Shown piece by piece: positions 58,101 through 64,000 of a stretch of DNA of 64,000 nucleotides. The notes under the pieces were generated by a model that saw only the letters and a program-made list of their open reading frames with translations, had not been told where the DNA came from and ran no database searches. The stretch is from NCBI RefSeq assembly GCF_036370855.1, contig NC_088112.1, positions 19,956,469-20,020,468 on the forward strand, written 5' to 3'. Both the position numbers and the translations under genes were made by a program. Positions within the stretch are counted from its first letter, which is position 1. Each line of letters opens with the position of its first letter. This stretch comes from Dromaius novaehollandiae. Its lineage: Eukaryota; Chordata; Aves; Casuariiformes; Dromaiidae.

Positions 58101-59901
58101 CATGAGTACCAGCAATTTGACTTTCTGCATCTTTGTTCCCATCTGGTTGTATTTTGGTTCTGGCACCCTCCCCTTAATATGCATTGCTGTGTGCATGGTA
58201 AGGGCCCTGGTAGGTGAATACTTTATGCTGCCAGTTATATCAATATCACTCCATTTGTGATATATTCTGTATTAGGAATAGATAATTTCATTTCTTTTTT
58301 CCCCACGCACATTAAATGATTTCCATCAATTAATTTTGATGTGCCAAACAACAGCAAATTTAGTCTAAGCATGAGATTTTGCCTCTGGTGTTTAGAAAGG
58401 CCAAGATTCCCCAATATTTAATGCCATTCCACTGTTAACGTTTTATCTCACTGTAAACCCTGAAACATACTGTGTTCTAAATTAGTCTCTCCTCTTTTCT
58501 CTTTTTCTCTGCAGTCACTAATGACAGATGAAACTATTGCTAATGTGCCTATCCTAATTCTTGGTAACAAGATTGACAGACCTGAAGCCATCAGCGAAGA
58601 GAGGTTACGAGAGACATTTGGTCTGTATGGCCAGACAACAGGAAAGGTAATGCTCCTTTTCCTGTTAGGGAGCTTATGTTTGCCTTAATTTGTGTGTTGG
58701 CCCCAGTTCCCTCCAGCTACACAGAATAAATGTTTTTTTTTTAATTTATAAAATACTTAGCACATATAAACCATATATGGAATAAATTCTGGAGTCTGTC
58801 TTTTGTATTAGAGACATCTCTGCTGCAGCTTTTTTTTATCATTTTCAAAGCCACCTTAAAAGCTTAATTGTACCTAGTAGGGTATTTTTTAGTACTTATT
58901 TTCCTGTACAATACTTCTGCAGGGTAAGCAAGTTTTCTGAGGCTATAGTTCTGGTAAGAACTACAAGAGAAAAATTGATAAAGTCTTTCAGTGAGTGACT
59001 TTTGTAATTTAAAGTGCAGATTTAGTACAATATGTTACTTAATGTGTTTATCTAAGGTTTAGAAGTAGGTTTATACTATTTGAGCAATCCAAGTTTGCAG
59101 GAGGGTTGTGAAAAAAGTCCCTACTGGCATCTGTAGCAATTAGGTAGATTTATATTATGAATCTTTGTGACAGTTGAACTTTTTAATTTAAAGTAAATAC
59201 AGTATACTAATTGTAGCAGATATTTGGGTACAGGGGATTAGAAGTGGTTTGGTCCATTGTTGTTTGTCCTTGGAAAACCACCTCTCTTGATGTAGTGATG
59301 TTACACTAGCTGCCCTGCAGCTGACAATCCATTCCGGTACGACTTCCATCCCAGCTTACGTGGGACGGCCAGCAGTGGGGCTGTGCTAAGGAGGGTGCCC
59401 CGTCTTGTAATTCCTCTTCACTCTGTGTCCTGAGGTGCTTCACACAGAGTTCAGTGCAGTCGGCGTTTATGCTGAGCAGAAATAAATCCTTACCTCCTTG
59501 TTTTCTGAGTGGAAAGCATCTATGCAGATGCTTGCTCTTGCACTCTGGTTTCATGTGCTTCTTGCTCCCCAAATGTAGTGGATGCACATGAAAATATGCA
59601 CAGTGTATTTCCTAAGTGACTCTAATCTTGGTGATGTCAACTTTTTTGGCTAACTTATTTTCTAAAATTCTAGTATTTTAACGCAAGTTAAATAGTGACA
59701 TTCCGTAGAACAAATGTTTGTGTAAAGTAGCCTTCTTTATCTTACAAAGATACTGTAATTTGGAATGCTTCTATCTCTTTTCAGGGCAGCGTCCCATTGA
59801 AAGAACTGAATGCAAGGCCACTAGAAGTGTTTATGTGTAGCGTGCTGAAGAGACAAGGCTATGGAGAAGGATTTCGTTGGATGGCACAGTACATTGATTA
59901 A
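52115..59901 (+). CDS. SAR1B: SAR1B (small GTPase that starts COPII coat assembly)
   Basis: SAR1B is the Arf-family GTPase that, when loaded by SEC12, inserts its N-terminal helix into the ER membrane and recruits SEC23/SEC24. The human gene is mutated in chylomicron retention disease. Six coding exons (52115-52172, 56290-56409, 57220-57285, 57911-58014, 58515-58646, 59785-59901) join in phase to 597 nt, 198 aa, exactly the family length. Seen in order: amphipathic start [20 protein letters not shown]-loop GLDNAGKTT (32-40); switch I around T56; switch II DLGGH with catalytic H79; NKID (134-137); C-terminus [13 protein letters not shown]1B rather than SAR1A is supported by [30 protein letters not shown] and adjacency to SEC24A. 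Residue 80 is Ala where I remember Val in human. Confidence 0.97.
52173..56289 (+). other. SAR1B: SAR1B intron 2
   Basis: A 4.1-kb intron of ordinary composition. A more G+C-rich patch at about 54230-54600 has short open frames on both strands but no family resemblance. Nothing else recognised. Confidence 0.8.
56290..56409 (+). CDS. SAR1B: SAR1B exon 3 (P-loop)
   Basis: 120 nt, residues 20-59: [20 protein letters not shown] then [20 protein letters not shown]. Carries the G1 nucleotide-binding loop. Acceptor TCATAG|GA, donor CCCA|GTAAGT. Confidence 0.95.
57220..57285 (+). CDS. SAR1B: SAR1B exon 4 (switch II)
   Basis: 66 nt, residues 60-81: [20 protein letters not shown] then AQ. Contains DLGGH with catalytic H79. 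Acceptor TTCCAG|CT, donor CAAG|GTAAGA. Confidence 0.95.
57558..57627. repeat. Imperfect tandem duplication, 39-bp period
   Basis: CTTAACCTTTAACCTCTGTG at 57558 recurs as CTTAACCTTTAACCTGTATG at 57597. Each copy is about 31 bp (57558-57588, 57597-57627), both continuing into GGTTTAAA. It lies in SAR1B intron 4. Confidence 0.85.
57911..58014 (+). CDS. SAR1B: SAR1B exon 5
   Basis: 104 nt, residues 82-116: [20 protein letters not shown] then [15 protein letters not shown]. Acceptor CTATAG|CT, donor GAT|GTAAGC. Confidence 0.95.
58515..58646 (+). CDS. SAR1B: SAR1B exon 6 (NKID motif)
   Basis: 132 nt, residues 117-160: [20 protein letters not shown] then [20 protein letters not shown] and TTGK. 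Carries the guanine-specificity motif NKID. Acceptor CTGCAG|TC, donor AAG|GTAATG; phase 0 at both ends. Confidence 0.95.
58647..59784 (+). other. SAR1B: SAR1B intron 6
   Basis: A 1.1-kb intron, AT-rich with a slightly G+C-richer patch near 59300-59590. No feature recognised. Confidence 0.8.
59785..59901 (+). CDS. SAR1B: SAR1B exon 7 (last coding)
   Basis: 117 nt with TAA at 59899-59901: [38 protein letters not shown]. Contains the G5-type CSV. Acceptor TTTCAG|GG. Confidence 0.96.
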   Translation, partial: GSVPLKELNARPLEVFMCSVLKRQGYGEGFRWMAQYID

Positions 59902-60440
59902 TGCCAAAATCACATTAGTACCTTCTGTCCTGTGTCTGAATATTAAGTTTGCTCCTTATTTGATCACTCAGTGTACGTAACTTGAATTCATTTGACTGTT
60001 TAGTTATAAAAACATGTTTTTAGATAATTATATCACCTATGCTAAATTGTGTGAGGATTGAAAAATTATTTCAAGCAAGTTTGTAAGTTTAAGTACCACA
60101 ACATGTTAGCTTTCTAATCCCATACAACATTCTTTTGCAACTTTTAATTTAACAAGTCTCCAGCACCATTTTTTGACAGAGCAACTTTCCAGTACAGTAT
60201 GTTTGAATGCACTTTTTAACAGCTAAAAACTACGGACATGTGAAAAATATTTAATGCTTATCATGTTAAATTTTTTTATGTACTTTTTTGAAACCGGTTT
60301 TATAACTTTAGAGTATATAACCATCTTTCAAGGAATAATAAATAATTAGCTGATGGATAATTGCATGATGCCTTACAGTTTTCAATAATATACTTTCTTA
60401 TGCAACGTCATGCAATAAATTTAAATCCAGTTTTTGGCAT
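59902..60440 (+). other. SAR1B: SAR1B 3' UTR with proximal poly(A) signals
   Basis: AT-rich sequence after the stop. AATAAA occurs at 60337-60342 (inside AATAATAAATAA) and at 60414-60419. Either could define a 3' UTR of about 0.45-0.55 kb; both have only modest GU-rich sequence downstream. Confidence 0.6.
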
Positions 60441-63400
60441 CTTTAATGGAAAATGTTTCATTTTAATGTGTCTTAATTAGTAAGGCTGTCTGATGATCTG
60501 AATATGTGGGATATTTTCCTGAAACACAGAAGGCTACAAGGCAGTTCCTTTGTATGTTAAAGAGTAAGGGGGATTGTTTTTTGTTACCAGACTACCAAAT
60601 TGCATTTGTTTTAGGATTTTACATAAATAGAAGATAAATCTAGTCATATGCCCTTATAACCACCACCTTTAAAAATACATACTGTGTAAATCAGCAGTGC
60701 CAATGTAAATCTTGAACTGATGACGAAAGTGATTTTACTCAACTGGTATCTTGAATTAAACCCCCAAAATAACACAAGATATATAAATTTTACTGAAGAA
60801 ATTAAAAATAGTACTGCACTAAATAGTCTATGCTTAATTTAATTAGATTTGGTTCTGCCTGAGGATTTGACTGTGAAATTGCCAGTAAACATTTTGTCAT
60901 TGTTGCTTGTAAAAATTTGTCAGCCCACACCTGACTGGACAATTTCATGTTTGATGTTCTGAATTGGGACAAGATGGATTATTTTCTACAGTTTTGCCCT
61001 GAAGCCTAATCAGTATGGCAGTCACTGGAGGCCCAGGTGGCTTATTCCTGGGCTAGAATTTTGTTATCTTCAGTACTTGTTCCCAGACTTTTATGACTGT
61101 TCTTTCCTCATCTTTGAGTGCATTAGTTGCCTGAGAGGAAAGCAGATTATTTTCAAAGGAGGGGTGTTGACTCACGTGTATATCAGCTTCTTGTTGGTAT
61201 TAGGTGACATTGCCATGGAATTGTGATTTGTGTTTTTGTGTGCTGTAGGATGTTTTACTCTGTAATCTATCTACTGAAGGTAGGGTTTCAACCCTGGAAT
61301 CACCATTTCACTGAGGTGGGTTTGAGTTTCACTGCAGAGTTTGTTTTGCTCATGTAAGAATAAGAACTGGTAAAAATGTTTTTACTGAATCCCAAGACTG
61401 GGGCTTCTTTTACTCACTGTTACAGGTCTTTTCCAAGATGCTCTAGGCCTTATGCTTTCAATATCCATGGCAGCAAATGTATTTCTGACTGTCTTGACTT
61501 CATCAGGAATTTTGTATCTTGACCTACTGGGCTTGACTTTCAGATTTAAAGCTTAGAGGCGCACAGTGAATAGATGAGATGTACTCCTTGCCCAGATCTG
61601 GGCTTGTATGATTGAATATTGATGATCAGTTCCTCACAGTCCTAAATTGTACATACGAATAAGATGAATAATTCGGAACCTGATAACACAAATTCTATTT
61701 ATAACTGAAATATGTTACTGCACAATCATATACAAATGTTAAGCCTAGTTTGCGCATGGTAAAGTCCACAAGTGATGGTATCATCAGGTAGCTTTTTCAA
61801 ATGACCAACATAAGAGAATTCTGCATTTAAACTAGTGATCAGCTGTAAAGTAGTGTCTCTGTGTTGCGTAAATCAAAACTGCAGGTAAGAAATGGCCTGT
61901 TATCAGTGTGTGGACATTATGCAAGTTTTTGCTATGTAAAGCAGATATATTTGAGGACATGCCTTTCTTTTTCTAGATTTTTCTGATAATAGTTAAAATG
62001 CAGCGAACAACAGCTAAATCAACTGACGGTGTAAATATTAAAAATACTTCTTGCAGTCATGCCATGATGTTGGTACAGAAAACTTGGGGTTACGTTGCCC
62101 GTGCTAATGGAAATGAAGCTGGAAGTGGAGGTGTTCTGCGGCCCCTCTCGTCACTGGCGTGGGGGTGCTCGCAGATCGCTGCTGCTGGCTGAGCCGTTGT
62201 GTGGGCGTTGAAGCAGAGCTGGGGTCCTCATCAGCTGTTACTCCAGCCAACTGGAATAACGTTAGCGGAAAGAGGTGATAGTATTAAGAATTCAAAAAAA
62301 ATATGGAGGTGATAATGCTTTAAAAGTGTGTGTTAAGAGTAATTCTTAGTGTTATGGAAATACTCAGACTTCATGTTTCATACTGTAAGACACTAGTTTA
62401 AATGTGGTGGTTGTAATAAGGGCGTGAAGAAATTTGGACCATTTGTTGATCCATCTGGGTGTTGTGATGGTTCCCATTGTGGGAATAGCTGATCACCACT
62501 CATTTAAAAACACAAATAATCTCACTCTGTTTCATTTCATTCAGTAGAAGAAATATCTTTTTCTTCCGTAGGTAGCGTTCTGTTGTGCATATGAATGTGA
62601 TTGAGTGTTGCGTGTCTTTGTGTGAAGACTTCATTGATGGAAAGCTATACCGATGAAATGCAAGTTTTTTCTGGTGGTTTTCATCCTCCCCCACCTCCCA
62701 TCCCATTCTGCAGGTTGCTTATTCCTATGATTGTGACCAGTCTTATTTATAAAGGAAGCAACTTTCACATCCAGATCCAACTCCTATGAATTTTTTTGCA
62801 CTCTTGACTATGCAGATTTCAATTAAACATCACTCTAAAGAATGTGAGATGAAAAAGAAAACTGTCATTAAAAAAGCTGTTATTTATGAAGTGTCTCAAA
62901 TTTGTTTTTACATCACTAAAGTTCTTTAAGATAAATGAATGCAGAGTTTTATGGTAACTACTCCTGACAATATGGACTGTATTTTGTTGCAGTGACCCCA
63001 TACAATAGCATCTGAGAGTTGAATAAGATTTATCTGGCTTGAATTTAATTGAACTTTGGTTTTAGAATGTATTGTATAATTGAGAGGCATTGTCCTATTT
63101 CTGTCTTGGTTTAATGATTTTTTTTAGCAACAATTATTGAAGTTGAAGATGGGAAGGATCTTTTGAGTTTTCTCTTTTATCCTCTTGCCAGGTCAAGATT
63201 ATTTCATGAGATATATTATTTAATTCTGTATTCATTGTTCTGTGATGATGTCTGTGATGTGCCAAAGATGACCTATGGCATTCAGTGGAATATAATACCT
63301 GCATGTATGTGAGCTTTATTGTATTTTAATAATTGGAATTGAACATCAAATAGAACATTTTGCATCTACTGAATCAGCTCAGGAAAATGCAGCTACTGTT

Positions 63401-64000
63401 CTTCAGTCACAGTGAATTCACAGGTCTGCTTAAATTAGAACTGTTCTGCTCTCTTATTTGTACTGTAAGAATATTTGGTTGCTACCAACCAGAATCCAGT
63501 ATTTCTATTGACTACAACATGCTCGGATTTATTGTAAATAATGTAATCATTAGTTACGGACTTAAGAGCTGTATTAAAAACAGCAGAATCCACAGAATCC
63601 ACTGGCTTTCAGTGGGGACATGTAACTTATCTGCACTTAGATAAACCACTTTTTGCACTAGTGTCTCAGTGTAGAAGTACACATTTTCTGTTTTGAAATG
63701 TGAGTGCTCTAAATATTTAAAAGCATAATTAATATAATAAACTGCAGAAGAAAAGCTAAAGATGAAAATGTTCTGTAACATGTTCTTAATGTGATGTTTA
63801 TTATTATTATGTTATTCCATCACATGCTTGAAATTTAAGTGTCAGGAATAGCAAAATAAAATTCTGACTTGGAGTTTGAAGAAAAGGAGTTTTAAATGGG
63901 TAGTTCTTGTCAAACAGTTATGTTATTCACGGCAGGAAAAAGTGTGCTGACTTAGTATGCTTTGTAGTAATGAGTTTGGGTTTCCTCCGCTGGGTATAAT
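60441..64000 (+). other. Distal SAR1B 3' UTR or intergenic DNA
   Basis: AT-rich, no coding gene recognised. Further AATAAA hexamers at 63736-63741 and 63855-63860 could end a long SAR1B transcript, since long 3' UTRs are common for this kind of gene. Sequence alone does not decide between UTR and intergenic. Confidence 0.5.

Noticed and set aside
1-64000. CR1 LINE or SINE insertions
   Set aside because: I looked for the ATTCTATG-type CR1 tail and for tRNA-like SINE heads and saw none. Old, diverged copies could escape a reading by eye.
1-64000. Bacterial-type systems such as CRISPR arrays, operons or prophage
   Set aside because: The window is intron-rich vertebrate DNA; no regularly spaced repeats or prokaryotic gene organisation are present.
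1-64000. U12-type introns
   Set aside because: No junction used by the four genes begins with ATATCC or GTATCC; all fit the GT-AG major class.

Overview
This is a stretch of vertebrate nuclear DNA holding four intron-containing protein genes in an order familiar from tetrapods: DDX46 (minus strand, only the 5' part is present), CAMLG (minus, complete), SEC24A (minus, complete) and SAR1B (plus, complete). The order matches human 5q31.1 as I remember it. The proteins are vertebrate-type throughout. The window is compact: SEC24A's coding span is about 24.6 kb, which is small for this gene as I recall it in mammals. I recognise no interspersed SINE or LINE copies, and promoters sit in strong CpG islands. 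Those points favour a bird, possibly a galliform, but I cannot fix the species.

Layout. 13-6519: the first five coding exons of DDX46 (N-terminal arginine/serine-rich domain and the following charged segment; the helicase core lies beyond the left edge), with a CpG-island promoter at about 6130-6860. 6870-8840: AT-rich intergenic DNA and the 3' side of CAMLG. 8860-13815: CAMLG in four coding exons, with a CpG-island promoter at about 13160-14150. 14200-16400: AT-rich intergenic DNA. About 16400-19404: probable long SEC24A 3' UTR, then 23 coding exons up to the ATG at 44016 and a CpG island at 43680-44420. 44430-46140: the shared upstream region of a head-to-head pair. About 46160-59901: SAR1B, with a non-coding first exon and six coding exons, followed by 3' UTR and AT-rich sequence to the right edge.

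All exon limits were read from GT/AG boundaries, continuity of reading phase, and match to the known protein families. Exon lengths and phases add up without a break to 300 aa (CAMLG), 1107 aa (SEC24A) and 198 aa (SAR1B), and to 210 residues of DDX46. No frameshift, premature stop or pseudogene was found in them.

How the genes relate. SAR1B and SEC24A act together in the COPII coat: SAR1B-GTP recruits SEC23/SEC24 to ER exit sites, and SEC24A selects cargo. They are transcribed divergently from CpG islands about 2 kb apart. CAMLG is an ER-membrane receptor for insertion of tail-anchored proteins, so three neighbouring genes serve the early secretory pathway. DDX46 (Prp5-type) is a splicing helicase and is functionally separate.

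The window is an ordinary conserved gene block. I found no previously undescribed system. The most interesting signals are regulatory or structural: a 10-bp-period ETS-motif array in the SAR1B promoter, a weak SEC24A 5' splice site backed by a U16 tract, and a 60-nt pure purine G20(AG)20 tract.
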